Both the position numbers and the translations under genes were made by a program. A stretch of 64,000 nt of DNA from Paenibacillus daejeonensis DSM 15491 (GTDB lineage Bacteria; Bacillota; Bacilli; Paenibacillales; Paenibacillaceae), in the NCBI RefSeq assembly GCF_000378385.1, contig NZ_KB899666.1:62001-126000 (forward strand), given 5' to 3'. The notes under the pieces were generated by a model, which was given only the letters and a program-made list of their open reading frames with translations, ran no database searches and was not told where the DNA came from. Shown in pieces: positions 27,122-35,509 of this stretch (positions are counted from its first letter, which is position 1; every line of letters starts with the position of its first letter).

Positions 27122-27694
27122 TCACTGTCTTTCGCCAGTAAACGCATCAACGGCTAATTTTCGAATATGGTTTCGGATATCTGGTGCCCACTCTGCGATG
27201 CTGTTGTAAAAACGATCGGAATCGCCAGCATAGAGGAATCGGAGGGCTTCTTCGTATTGCGGAAAGTTTCCGGCCATGGCTGTCATAAAGTGATAGATCA
27301 CCTCTTGTGACGCTCGCACCTTATTCTGACCTCCAACGCGGCGCGCCTCGTCTATCAACTTACGCAAAGTCACTGAAGCCCCACCAGGCTGGCCCTTAAG
27401 CCATTCCCAATGACGTGGCAATAAGGTAACCTCACCGGATACAACCCCCAGCTTAGGACGTCCAACCCGCCGAGGGGAATCGTCGGTGTTCTCCAATTGT
27501 CCCAACACACCATCATTCCGAAAATCAACATCGATTTGCTTTCCTGTAGCATCGTCAAAGATAAGCAGTTGTACCCATTCTCTCTCCTCTAGTGTTGCCT
27601 TTGCATTAGAAATTACGTGTTGTAACGAACCTGTTGCAACCATTTCCACACCTAAAAATGCCGTGTAGTTAAGGCTGGTATCGTCATTTTTCAT
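27122..27694 (-). CDS. DUF2239-like protein
   Basis: A 190-residue cytoplasmic protein matching DUF2239 by GRPKLGVVSGEVTLLPRHWEW, QPGGASVTLRKLIDEARR, HFMTAMAGNFPQYEEALRFLYAGD and WAPDIRNHIRKLA. Its function is unknown. GGGAGGGG lies about 7 bp before ATG 27694; the frame stays open 32 codons further upstream but there it covers the promoter and operators. It is the first gene of a two-gene unit with the DUF1330-like gene. It is controlled by two CCCGG-centred palindromes that bracket its promoter. Confidence 0.78.
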   Translation of the reverse strand: MKNDDTSLNYTAFLGVEMVATGSLQHVISNAKATLEEREWVQLLIFDDATGKQIDVDFRNDGVLGQLENTDDSPRRVGRPKLGVVSGEVTLLPRHWEWLKGQPGGASVTLRKLIDEARRVGGQNKVRASQEVIYHFMTAMAGNFPQYEEALRFLYAGDSDRFYNSIAEWAPDIRNHIRKLAVDAFTGERQ

Positions 27695-27719
27695 ACAGCA
27701 CCCCTCCCTTAAAATCCTC

Positions 27720-27768
27720 GTTATTTTACCCGGATAAAATAACAAAGTCAATATTACCCGGGTAAAAT
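27720..27768 (-). promoter_or_regulatory. Promoter bracketed by two CCCGG-centred operators
   Basis: On the minus strand TTGACT (27751-27746) and TAAAAT (27728-27723) are 17 bp apart, a good sigma-A promoter. A 24-bp palindrome (27720-27743; 11 of 12 pairs) covers the spacer and -10. A second, with perfect core TTACCCGGGTAA (27754-27765), sits just upstream of the -35. Both share TTACCCGG-TAAAATA. This is a typical two-site arrangement for a TetR- or MarR-type repressor, which is not encoded nearby. Confidence 0.75.
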
Positions 27769-27814
27769 ATCGATTGGCATAGCCGACCAAAAGAGCCGAT
27801 ACCCAGCCGCCAAA

Positions 27815-27841
27815 TAAAAAAAGCGACGCTATGCGCCGCTT
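27815..27841 (-). terminator. Terminator of the SpoIIAA-like gene
   Basis: On the minus strand AAGCGGCG pairs with CGTCGCTT (one G-T pair) around a 5-nt loop and is followed by a T-run. It lies 33 bp past the stop at 27874. Confidence 0.8.
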
Positions 27842-27873
27842 ATCCTTTTGGTGGAAGTAATATTATGTTTCGT

Positions 27874-28245
27874 CTATGTACACTCCTTCAGAAATGCAAC
27901 AGCATCATCGTAGTTATTCCAGTGACTTTCTGTGGTATGCTCGGATTGTCGGGCCGAACGCTTTAACTGGAGTTTGGAGATGGCACCCGTGACGACGACT
28001 GCCGCCCGCTGCATGCCGAAGCTTAAGATCGACTTCTGATGCTCAACTAATTTGACTTGCGACTCTGGTGAGAACGCTTGCACTTCACGCATATCAACAA
28101 GGACATCAAATGCACCACCCAAGTCCCTGCTTAGCGTCTCAATTTCACCGGTAACCCGATCAAAATCTTGTGGTTGTGCACTCTGATACCACACAATCTC
28201 AATAATCTTATTTTCCTTATCGAACAGTCTAGCAGATGACGTCAT
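27874..28245 (-). CDS. SpoIIAA/STAS-like small protein
   Basis: A 123-residue single-domain protein whose layout fits the STAS/SpoIIAA-like fold: LFDKENKIIEIVWY, a central strand-loop FDVLVDMREVQAFSPESQ, then RAAVVVTGAISKLQLKR and a final helix DDAVAFLKEC. It could bind lipid or a nucleotide, or take part in a partner switch, but no anti-sigma or kinase partner lies nearby. GGGGG is 7 bp before the ATG. It is a single-gene unit with its own terminator. The family assignment rests on pattern only. Confidence 0.6.
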   Translation of the reverse strand: MTSSARLFDKENKIIEIVWYQSAQPQDFDRVTGEIETLSRDLGGAFDVLVDMREVQAFSPESQVKLVEHQKSILSFGMQRAAVVVTGAISKLQLKRSARQSEHTTESHWNNYDDAVAFLKECT

Positions 28246-28379
28246 CGCCTAACCCCCGTGTATATGATGATAATTTTTCCATATGCCTACATACACTTAT
28301 TATATACCTTTTGAATCAGGAAAGTGAGTCTTTAGGACTATAAAATAACATTCATAAAAGTAGCCCCTCACCAGACTAG

Positions 28380-28766
28380 CTAGCCTACTAAATTCTTGAA
28401 CCGCCTACGTTTCAAGATTAGTTTATTGCAGACAATTTTTATCTTGGCACCTGAATGCAATAGAATTTCATGTTGTAAATACTTATCATTATATGACGTT
28501 ATTTCATCATAGGCCCACTCTTCAAGTCCATTTTTATCTTCTTCAATTATAAAATATTCCTCGTCTCGATCCGTGCTATACACCTTTTTATTTCCATCGA
28601 ATGCAAAATCAAATTTCTTTACACCAATCCAATTAAAAACAAACTCAAACCCACTACAATCGTATACTACCGCTTTGATAGTTGTAGGATCCACAGTGTT
28701 TTTTAAGATCGAAGTATTCTCAATCTCCAGGCTCTTAAGAACATGATCATACATGGAGTATTGCAT
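28380..28766 (-). CDS. Hypothetical acidic protein downstream of a minisatellite
   Basis: The reliable part is about 128 residues from ATG 28766, with protein-like composition and lower GC than the repeats beside it: VVYDCSGFEFVFNWIGVKKFDF, a string of acidic residues in DRDEEYFIIEEDKNG, and a basic tail KLILKRRRFKNLVG. I do not recognise a family. The frame stays open upstream through a 51-bp tandem repeat to 29135, but there it only reads a 17-residue repeat rich in Cys, which looks non-coding. No convincing ribosome site precedes any start, so this may be a 3' remnant of a gene cut by the repeat. Confidence 0.45.
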   Translation of the reverse strand: MQYSMYDHVLKSLEIENTSILKNTVDPTTIKAVVYDCSGFEFVFNWIGVKKFDFAFDGNKKVYSTDRDEEYFIIEEDKNGLEEWAYDEITSYNDKYLQHEILLHSGAKIKIVCNKLILKRRRFKNLVG

Positions 28767-28873
28767 TATATTTCGAAAGGTTTCTTTTGCTCCGTCCTTC
28801 ACGGCAACACCATGTCCTAAATGAACTCCGGATGTTTCTAAGAGACTGATCCCCCTGCTCTGACGACCGCTCT

Positions 28874-29110
28874 GGTGCGTTACAGCGGCCGACCAGCAGG
28901 TTGCCAGACAAATAGAGGAACATTGGTGCGTTACAGCAGCCGACCAGCAGGTTGCCAGACAAATAGAGGAACAAAGGTGCGTTACAGCAGCCGACCAGCG
29001 GGTTGCCGAGCAAATAGAGGAACATTGGTGCGTTACAGCAGCCGACCAGCAGGTTGCCAGACAAATAGAGGAACAAAGGTGCGTTACAGCGGCCGACCAA
29101 CTGGTTGATG
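28874..29110. repeat. 51-bp tandem repeat (minisatellite), four full units and a partial fifth
   Basis: Units start with GGTGCGTTACAGC at 28874, 28925, 28976, 29027 and 29078, so the period is exactly 51 bp. Units differ by few bases (CATT or CAAA at the joint; unit 3 has GGGTTGCCGAGC). Since 51 is a multiple of three, all six frames stay open in places, which makes false open frames. The stretch 28767-29172 otherwise holds no gene. Confidence 0.92.
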
Positions 29111-29172
29111 GACACATCTTATCCACAACATACAAAAATCATAGCTTCCTATACAACAAAAAAATGCTGTGT

Positions 29173-30159
29173 CTAACCGTGGGGCCATACGTATCCGTCC
29201 TCGAAGTGGAGCTGCCACTCAAAATCCAACTGTTGCACGGACTCGCCATCCAGCTCCAGCTCCGGGTAATCCGTAGCATAGTGGATGGTGTAGGGAATCA
29301 CGTATTCGACAGTTGAGGAAGATTCTCCAGTCTCGTCTGTCGGCATTTGCGGGTCGGAGAGGATCCCTTGGTCACTCGCAAATTGCTCCAGGGTCACGGA
29401 TTCATCAATCTGCCCTGAAGCAATTGCCATGTTATAGTGATTCTCTAACTCTCTGTAGAAAGCGGGTCGCGGCACTGCCTGCTCTGTCAGATCGATCTCA
29501 TCGTATACCGCTCCGTCTTTTTTAACTTGCAGCAGCACTTTCTCTAGTCCAGCTCCCGGAATCCCCGGATCTTCTAATTCAAAGAAAAATTCCGTCGCCA
29601 TCCGCTCATCTTCCGTTGAAGTTGCCCCGCCCACATTTTTCACTCGCCGAATATATAGTTCATCATGCAATGACAGCGGGAACCCCCCGGCGTTCAACAG
29701 CCGCTGCCCGCTCTCGCTTCGCTCCCATACGCTAATCTCATAGTTATGCTCCACAGACAGCTCAAGCCCGGCACCGTAGCGCATCCCGCCTTGCGGCTCA
29801 AGCGCTACTTGCAGTGGCTCACCTTCACTTTCTCGGTTCAGGGTGACTGCAATTTCAGCCGATGCAGCTACCTCGGTTAGTTCAACCTGCAGTTCAATCT
29901 TCGCTTGCTTTTGCTCTATATTCACATCGGTCCACGCATAGTCAAATGACTTCACCACATCGTCTTTGGTCATCAGTTCGTGGCGGACGCTGCTCAAGAT
30001 GTCATGCTCCAGCTGCTGTACCTGCTGCTGAAGCATGCGAAATTCCGTTTCTCGCTCGGCGTTGCTGCTGCGAACTGCACTATGAAGCGTGTAACCGATA
30101 TATACGACTGCCAATGCATTTATCACCAGCATGATCAAGATCGGCTTTGATTTGTCCAT
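29173..30159 (-). CDS. Membrane-anchored extracytoplasmic protein, unknown function
   Basis: A 328-residue protein with a short cytoplasmic start, one N-terminal membrane helix (about 6-27, ILIMLVINALAVVYIGYTLH), a coiled-coil stretch (about 33-62, RETEFRMLQQQVQQLEHDIL) and a large acidic outer part with beta-sandwich-like segments. No catalytic motif or named family is recognised. AAGGAGG lies 4 bp before the ATG. It is divergent from the SLH-amidase gene and is preceded by the minisatellite on its downstream side. It may sense or organise the cell envelope, but that is only inference. Confidence 0.65.
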   Translation of the reverse strand: MDKSKPILIMLVINALAVVYIGYTLHSAVRSSNAERETEFRMLQQQVQQLEHDILSSVRHELMTKDDVVKSFDYAWTDVNIEQKQAKIELQVELTEVAASAEIAVTLNRESEGEPLQVALEPQGGMRYGAGLELSVEHNYEISVWERSESGQRLLNAGGFPLSLHDELYIRRVKNVGGATSTEDERMATEFFFELEDPGIPGAGLEKVLLQVKKDGAVYDEIDLTEQAVPRPAFYRELENHYNMAIASGQIDESVTLEQFASDQGILSDPQMPTDETGESSSTVEYVIPYTIHYATDYPELELDGESVQQLDFEWQLHFEDGYVWPHG

Positions 30160-30250
30160 TTTACCTCCTTGTCACTCAACGTATGGTTCCCATTATATAC
30201 ACATTTTTCATGCGTTGGGAATAAGCATTCTAGTATTTTATTTTACTAGC

Positions 30251-30289
30251 TTGACGTACTCTTTAAATCGATGTTAGTATACCTAACAT
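30251..30289 (+). promoter_or_regulatory. Promoter with perfect 7-5-7 palindrome at the -10
   Basis: TTGACG (30251-30256) and TAGTAT (30275-30280) are 18 bp apart. Over the -10 lies ATGTTAG-TATAC-CTAACAT (30271-30289), a perfect inverted repeat. It would be well placed for a repressor of the amidase gene starting at 30315. The TTAG/CTAA halves recall DtxR/MntR-type sites, but that is a guess. Confidence 0.5.
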
Positions 30290-30314
30290 AAAAGATAGAA
30301 GGAGTTGGGAGATA

Positions 30315-33300
30315 TTGTTTACCATTGAGAGGCGTAGCAGACGCTACGCCGAAGGAGAGAAGACGAATTCAAGTCTTAGTCGCTCTTCCTCTAAGCGATT
30401 TTTCAAGAAAAGTTCCGTTGTTTCAGCCGCCCTATCCCTTTCACTTATCGTTTCAGGATTGCTGCCTGCTGCAACCACAAGCGCGTTAACTTATGTAACT
30501 CCACAAGAAGGATTGACTTGGCAAATTCACGATGCTTTTGCTCCTAATCTGGACACCGGTAGCATTCGAGCTGCAGCCAATACCCCCATTCAAGGCTTTG
30601 GCAATATCTTCGTACAGGTATCTACTACTAATCCGGAACCACGAATGAATGGTCAGATGATGAGAGATTTTGGACTTACATATAATGGTGCAGATACATT
30701 TGAAACGACGAAATCTGTTAACCTCGGCAACGTCTGGATTACTCGCGATGTTTATATTGCCGGCTCAAGTAATCATGTCCGTTTCTTCGATACCTTTACC
30801 AACACTACCACTCAGCCTATTACTGTCGACGTCTCATTTGGCGGTTCCCTCGGCTATAATAACGGTGCTTATCAATCCAGCGTCAGAGATACCTCAAGCG
30901 GGGATACAACGATTACGCCTGAAGATTCATGGGTGCTGATTGCCAATCAACGCACGCAGGATCGTCCGATCGGTGTCGTTCTCGGAACACCCGGGCCTTT
31001 TGCCGGAGCCATGACCGGAACAGGCAACCAGCAGCAGGGTCCGTTTGACACGCCACTTCCCACGAGTGGCAATGACGCCAACTTTTATGGCTTCATTAAC
31101 CAACTGACGATTGAACCAGGCCATACCCAGTCACTCATCAGATACGTCTACGCCGGAGAGATCGGTCCTGATGGATTGACAAGCACCGCAGCATCCCTGG
31201 AAGAAATCGCAAAAACACCCGATCTTACCAATCTGACGCCAGCGGAAGTGTGTACCGTGAGCAACTGGGACTTGAACGCGTTGGATGATGCGTTAGAGGA
31301 CTTCAACGCCGCAGATTGTGCAGGTGTGACGCGACTGGACATTCCAAACGCGCCAGCTCCTGCAGCGCTGTTCACTACATCGAGCTATGATGTGTTCGAC
31401 AAAACCATCGAGCAGCTTCAGAACGACATGGAGAATGGCATCACGACTTCCGAAGCCATTACCCGGGCTTATCTGGATCGCATTGCAGCTTATGACCAAG
31501 GCCAACTGGGCTTGCACTCCTTCCTGCATGTTTCGTCCACTGCCATAGAGCAAGCGCGAGCGGCCGATGCGGAACGCAGAACAGGTCGCACGGGAGAGCT
31601 TCTGGGTATTCCGATTGCCATCAAAGATATATTTGATACAAAGGATATGCCAACAACCGGCGGTAGCAAGGCGCTCGCTGGCTGGCAGCCTCAGTCCGAT
31701 GCTTATCAGGTGGAGAAACTGCGGGAAGCAGGCGCCGTGATCATCGGTAAAACGAACACCTCAGAATTTGCCAACAGCGGCAGCTTCAGCGAAAGCGGCT
31801 GGATGCAAACCTGGAATGCGCTGTATCCTTCCAAGACCTCCTTCGGCTCCAGCGGAGGCTCAGGGACTTCTGTAGCGGCAAGCTTTGCTTCGGCGGCCTT
31901 GGGCTCGCAAACAGGCGTCTCCTTGTATGCACCGACTACCGGCGCAAGCTTGACGACGTTCCGTGGTACTGACGGTATGGCCAGTACGAACGGCGTGATG
32001 CCCCTGACTTGGGGACAGGACTATGCCGGACCGATCGCACGGACGGTCACAGATCTTGCTTATCTACTCAATGCGACAACAGGTACAGACCCGGGAGATA
32101 TATGGACTGTTGATGCCGATACCAAAAGACCGGAAGACTGGACAGCAGCCTTGGATGCCAATGCCTTGCAGGGCAAACGGATCGGCTACATTCCAGCAGC
32201 CTTCGTTTCCTCCTTTGCTGATGACGGAACGGGCCAGGCTGTCATGGATCGTTTTCAGGATTTGGTGAGCGCCGGGGCTGAGATGGTTGAGATGACAGCG
32301 CCCGACACTAGTACATTAGGAACTAATCCGGGTGGAGGAAAGCAAGGAGCTGAGGGCTGGGCGCGTTACATCTCGCTGCATAACAACTTCCCTTATGCTA
32401 CAGGTGATCACTTGCTGGCTTCGGATGATGTGTTGGTCTACAACAAACGCAACTTGAACATCCGTACAAGAATGACCGACACCGAAGTTGAAGGTTATAT
32501 TGCCTACAGAACGAGATACAAGGAGATTATTGCCGACTGGATGACTGCAGCCAATGTCGATATCCTTGTCTATCCAGGATTCATTAGCGATATGTACAAC
32601 AACGATGCGGCATCCGCTTCACTCAGCTCGGACCGGGCTAGCGGCGTGCTGACTTCCAATGTGGGCCTTCCGACCGTAGTTGTGCCGGTAGGTACCAGCC
32701 CTAATGGGTATTCCATCTCCATGCAATTAGTAGGTAAAGCATGGGATGACGCTAATGTCCTTGCCATGGGTTATGCACTGGAGCAGCAAACGGATGCTCG
32801 TACGGTAACGACCTATGTACCGGCATTGAGATATCAAGGGCCTTCTACGCCTCCGGTTTATCCTGATCCGACACTACCGCCAGTTACTGAAGAACAAGAA
32901 CAAGAGCAAGAGAACCAGGAACAGCAACAAGGCTCCCAGCAGGAGCAAGAAGGTACGGAGGAGCCTCTGCCGGAAGTTGAATCGTTCCCGGATACCCTTC
33001 AGCATTGGGCGAAGGCTGATATTGATTTCCTCATTCAAAAAGGATTGTTATCCGGCTATCCAGATGGAACTTTCCGCCCTAATGTAGGCATTAGCCGTGC
33101 AGAAGCGGTAAAGGTATTGGCTGTCCAGCTTGAATTGGGCGCTTCACCGAGCACCTTTACAGATGTATCTGCTACCCACTGGGCCTCGAATTACATTGGG
33201 GCCGCGGCTCTATCCGGCGTTCTGAATGGGTACACAGATGGAACTTTCCGGCCAGACATGCAGCTGACCCGGGCCGAGATGGCAGCTCTAATCGTGAGAG

Positions 33301-33494
33301 CCTTCCAGTTAAGCGGTGGCAGCGGCAGCTCCACGTTCTCTGACGTGAGCAGTACTTCCTGGGCCTTGGAATACATTGAGGCTTTGACAGCAAACCAGAT
33401 TACCAATGGCTATGAGGACGGCTCCTACCGTCCAGACCGCATGATTACACGGGCAGAATTTGCAACTATGATTGCTCGAATCCTTAAAATGTAA
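30315..33494 (+). CDS. Secreted amidase-signature enzyme with three SLH domains
   Basis: A 1059-residue cell-wall-attached enzyme. After a long N-terminus with a signal peptide (about 30-58) comes a beta-rich domain of roughly 240 residues. It is followed by an amidase-signature domain (about 375-840) with catalytic Lys437 in IPIAIKD, the GSSGGS loop at 511-516 and the nucleophile Ser536 in TGVSLYAP, where the family norm is TGGS. A Glu/Gln-rich linker leads to three S-layer homology domains (about 890-1059, each with GYPDGTFRP-like sequence) that bind secondary wall polymer. The start is a TTG with AAGGAG about 10 bp upstream and is not fully certain. It hydrolyses an unknown amide outside the cell. 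Confidence 0.88.
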   Translation: MFTIERRSRRYAEGEKTNSSLSRSSSKRFFKKSSVVSAALSLSLIVSGLLPAATTSALTYVTPQEGLTWQIHDAFAPNLDTGSIRAAANTPIQGFGNIFVQVSTTNPEPRMNGQMMRDFGLTYNGADTFETTKSVNLGNVWITRDVYIAGSSNHVRFFDTFTNTTTQPITVDVSFGGSLGYNNGAYQSSVRDTSSGDTTITPEDSWVLIANQRTQDRPIGVVLGTPGPFAGAMTGTGNQQQGPFDTPLPTSGNDANFYGFINQLTIEPGHTQSLIRYVYAGEIGPDGLTSTAASLEEIAKTPDLTNLTPAEVCTVSNWDLNALDDALEDFNAADCAGVTRLDIPNAPAPAALFTTSSYDVFDKTIEQLQNDMENGITTSEAITRAYLDRIAAYDQGQLGLHSFLHVSSTAIEQARAADAERRTGRTGELLGIPIAIKDIFDTKDMPTTGGSKALAGWQPQSDAYQVEKLREAGAVIIGKTNTSEFANSGSFSESGWMQTWNALYPSKTSFGSSGGSGTSVAASFASAALGSQTGVSLYAPTTGASLTTFRGTDGMASTNGVMPLTWGQDYAGPIARTVTDLAYLLNATTGTDPGDIWTVDADTKRPEDWTAALDANALQGKRIGYIPAAFVSSFADDGTGQAVMDRFQDLVSAGAEMVEMTAPDTSTLGTNPGGGKQGAEGWARYISLHNNFPYATGDHLLASDDVLVYNKRNLNIRTRMTDTEVEGYIAYRTRYKEIIADWMTAANVDILVYPGFISDMYNNDAASASLSSDRASGVLTSNVGLPTVVVPVGTSPNGYSISMQLVGKAWDDANVLAMGYALEQQTDARTVTTYVPALRYQGPSTPPVYPDPTLPPVTEEQEQEQENQEQQQGSQQEQEGTEEPLPEVESFPDTLQHWAKADIDFLIQKGLLSGYPDGTFRPNVGISRAEAVKVLAVQLELGASPSTFTDVSATHWASNYIGAAALSGVLNGYTDGTFRPDMQLTRAEMAALIVRAFQLSGGSGSSTFSDVSSTSWALEYIEALTANQITNGYEDGSYRPDRMITRAEFATMIARILKM

Positions 33495-33499
33495 ATCTC

Positions 33500-33534
33500 A
33501 AGACGGCTGCTTGTTTGTTAAGCAGCCGTCTTTT
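33500..33534 (+). terminator. Terminator of the SLH-amidase gene
   Basis: AAGACGGCTGCTT (33500-33512) and AAGCAGCCGTCTT (33520-33532) form a perfect 13-bp stem with a 7-nt loop, followed by TTTTGTTGT. It lies just past the stop codon. Confidence 0.92.
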
Positions 33535-33573
33535 GTTGTCAGGGGAACGGCGAGCGTCGTCCAACAAAAAAGG

Positions 33574-33620
33574 GGGGCTGTCCAAAAAGTCAGTGAAAGC
33601 TGACGGTGGACGGCCCCTTT
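33574..33620. other. Stem-loop resembling an insertion-sequence end or MITE remnant
   Basis: GGGGCTGTCC (33574-33583) pairs with GGACGGCCCC (33608-33617) with one T-G pair, and an inner GTCAG/CTGAC stem follows. The outer arm followed by AAAAAGTCA recalls the terminal repeats of some Firmicute insertion sequences, but no transposase is present. It could equally be a spare terminator, since TTT follows. Confidence 0.4.
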
Positions 33621-33637
33621 AAATAATCACTTCTACT

Positions 33638-34176
33638 CTAACGGCAGCCAGAGCGCTTCTAGAGATTTTCTAACGGCCACCACAGCCGCTATTTCGCCCA
33701 AATTGAGTCGCTTTGAATTCTAACGGCCACCAGCGCAGTTATTGGAGGGTTTTCGAGGCTCCAGTGGTCTGTTTGGCCACAATAGGCGCATATATGGCCG
33801 TTAGAAATGATGAGCTACCTTTTCAGGGCAAATAAGCGCATATATGGCCGTTAGCTGGGAGGGCAGCGAGGACGCGCAGGGTAGGCGACGCCTAGCAAGG
33901 TCGCCGGCTGGACAACCATCTTCCTCTTATCTAACGGCCACCACGAGAGCGTCGATTAATAAGCCGACCCCAAAGGGGAACCTGCTAACGGACATCAGAG
34001 CGCTTCTAAAACCAGACCTTTCGGCTGAAAACGCGTGAATAACGGCGCTCCTGTCCATTAGAATTGCAAATGGGATTTTTAAGGCCTAATAGGTGCTGTG
34101 GTGTCCGTTAGAGCCCCAGCCAGCGCTTTTCGTTTTGTCGATTTTCAAGACAAAAAGGCTGGACGGCAAACCTAAC
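33638..34176. repeat. Extragenic array of CTAACGGCCACCA repeats in both orientations
   Basis: CTAACGG-type 13-mers occur at 33638, 33670, 33720, 33931 and 33985. Inverted TGGCCGTTAG or TGTCCGTTAG copies lie at 33795, 33845 and 34102, and a shorter CTAACGG is near 34172. Two 24-bp direct repeats end in the inverted motif (33781-33804 and 33831-33854, one mismatch). Opposed copies could pair as RNA. With its flanks this fills most of the 740-bp gene-free gap between the amidase terminator and 34239. The class looks like Paenibacillus-type intergenic repeats. Confidence 0.75.
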
Positions 34177-34238
34177 GGTTTCTCGCCCAACCTTTTTTTG
34201 TTTGGGGACTTATAGGATAGCCCCTTTGATAGGCGTGT

Positions 34239-34379
34239 CTAGCTTGGACCGCCCCTCAGCACAATCGGATGAAAGCTCCCGGAATCCCATACGGTACCGG
34301 TGCCCCAGCCGTAGAAGCCGCCTTCCGAACGTGCAACGGTTCGAGAGGCTTGCGAGTCAATTGTAGCGCCTAGAGGCAT
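34239..34379 (-). CDS. Small 46-codon open frame, possible gene remnant
   Basis: An ATG inside the last codons of the alanine dehydrogenase gene opens 46 codons ([14 protein letters not shown], then [18 protein letters not shown] and [10 protein letters not shown]). The Gly/Trp/Ser-rich text looks like the end of a secreted or enzyme domain, not random sequence, yet I recognise no family. It is either a very small coupled gene or the 3' stub of a lost one. Confidence 0.3.
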   Translation of the reverse strand: MPLGATIDSQASRTVARSEGGFYGWGTGTVWDSGSFHPIVLRGGPS

Positions 34380-35491
34380 TTCTTAAGATCGGGTTCGGCA
34401 TACTCGTACCCCAATGCATCGGCAACCGGCTTGTTAGTGACCCGGCCGCTATACGTATTAAGGCCAGCCAAGAGACCACCGTCCTCGCCCAGAGCTCGGT
34501 GAACGCCTTTATTGGCAATCTGCAGGAGATAAGGAAAAGTAGCTGCTTCCAGCGCAAAGGTCGAGGTCCTCGGGACCGCGCCCGGCATATTGGCCACGGA
34601 GTAGTGAATGACGCCATGCTTCTCGTAGCACGGCTGATCATGGGTCGTTACGCGGTCGATCGTCTCGATCGAGCCGCCCTGGTCAATCGCGACATCAACG
34701 ATGACTGATCCCTTCTTCATCGTCTTGACCATCGCTTCGGTGACGAGCTTAGGCGCCTTCGAGCCTGCGACCAGCACGGCGCCGATGAGCAGATCGGCGC
34801 TCGCCACGGCCCGCTCCATATTATAGGCATTGCAGATCAGCGTCGATACGCGGCCGCCAAAGATATCGTCCAGATAGGCCAACCTGCTTTTGCTCACGTC
34901 CAGGATTGTGACACGAGCGCCAAGTCCGATCGCCATCTTCGCGGCATTCGTCCCGACCACCCCGCCCCCGATGATCACGACCTCGCCGCGGCTGACGCCG
35001 GGCACACCGCCGAGCAGGATCCCCATGCCGCCGTTATACTTTTGCAGCAGCGCCGCCCCAATCTGCACGGACATGCGACCAGCCACTTCGCTCATCGGAG
35101 CCAACAACGGCAGCTGCCCGTTAGGGAGCTGTACAGTCTCATAGGCAATTCCCGTGACCTTCCGTTCCATCAGCATCTCCGTCAGCGGGCGGTTGGGAGC
35201 CAGATGCAGATAGGTGTACAGCGTCTGCCCCGGCCGGAACAGCGCATACTCCTCTTCGAGTGGTTCTTTCACCTTGACGATGATTTCCGCTTGTTGGAAC
35301 AGCTCTGCCTTATCGGCCAGCAACGTCGCGCCAGCCTCCACATACTGCGCATCCTCAAAACCGCTCCCCAAGCCGGCTGCCTGCTCAACAAGCACCGTGT
35401 GCCCGTTCCGGGTCAGCTCACTGACGCCGCCCGGCGTCAGTGCCACCCGATTTTCGTTGTTCTTGATCTCTTTCACCAAACCAATGATCAT
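34370..35491 (-). CDS. ald: Alanine dehydrogenase
   Basis: A 373-residue NAD-dependent L-alanine dehydrogenase that converts alanine reversibly to pyruvate and ammonium. Seen are the N-terminal substrate residues in [15 protein letters not shown], catalytic Lys in IIVKVKEP, catalytic His in YTYLHLAPN, the NAD loop [16 protein letters not shown] and the late [16 protein letters not shown]. Length is normal. It lies only 18 bp after the DeoR stop, with a GGGGGG ribosome site inside the gap, so it is probably the last gene of the aminotransferase operon. There it could recycle alanine made by transamination, though ald is also commonly induced in sporulation. Confidence 0.95.
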   Translation of the reverse strand: MIIGLVKEIKNNENRVALTPGGVSELTRNGHTVLVEQAAGLGSGFEDAQYVEAGATLLADKAELFQQAEIIVKVKEPLEEEYALFRPGQTLYTYLHLAPNRPLTEMLMERKVTGIAYETVQLPNGQLPLLAPMSEVAGRMSVQIGAALLQKYNGGMGILLGGVPGVSRGEVVIIGGGVVGTNAAKMAIGLGARVTILDVSKSRLAYLDDIFGGRVSTLICNAYNMERAVASADLLIGAVLVAGSKAPKLVTEAMVKTMKKGSVIVDVAIDQGGSIETIDRVTTHDQPCYEKHGVIHYSVANMPGAVPRTSTFALEAATFPYLLQIANKGVHRALGEDGGLLAGLNTYSGRVTNKPVADALGYEYAEPDLKKCL

Positions 35492-35509
35492 TGCCTATCC
35501 CCCCGTAGA

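Noticed and set aside
28874-29110. Possible CRISPR array
   Set aside because: The units are contiguous 51-bp tandem copies with no variable spacers, and no cas gene is nearby.
28767-29135. In-frame N-terminal extension of the 28380-28766 protein made of 17-residue repeats
   Set aside because: The repeat reads open in several frames on both strands because its period is a multiple of three. The Cys/Trp-rich text does not resemble a real protein repeat, and no ribosome site precedes it.
33574-33620. Intact insertion sequence end
   Set aside because: The outer arms resemble some insertion-sequence termini, but no transposase, second end or target duplication is found.
33844-34038. A 64-codon plus-strand open frame in the repeat region
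   Set aside because: It lies wholly within the extragenic CTAACGG array, has no ribosome site and no protein-like features.
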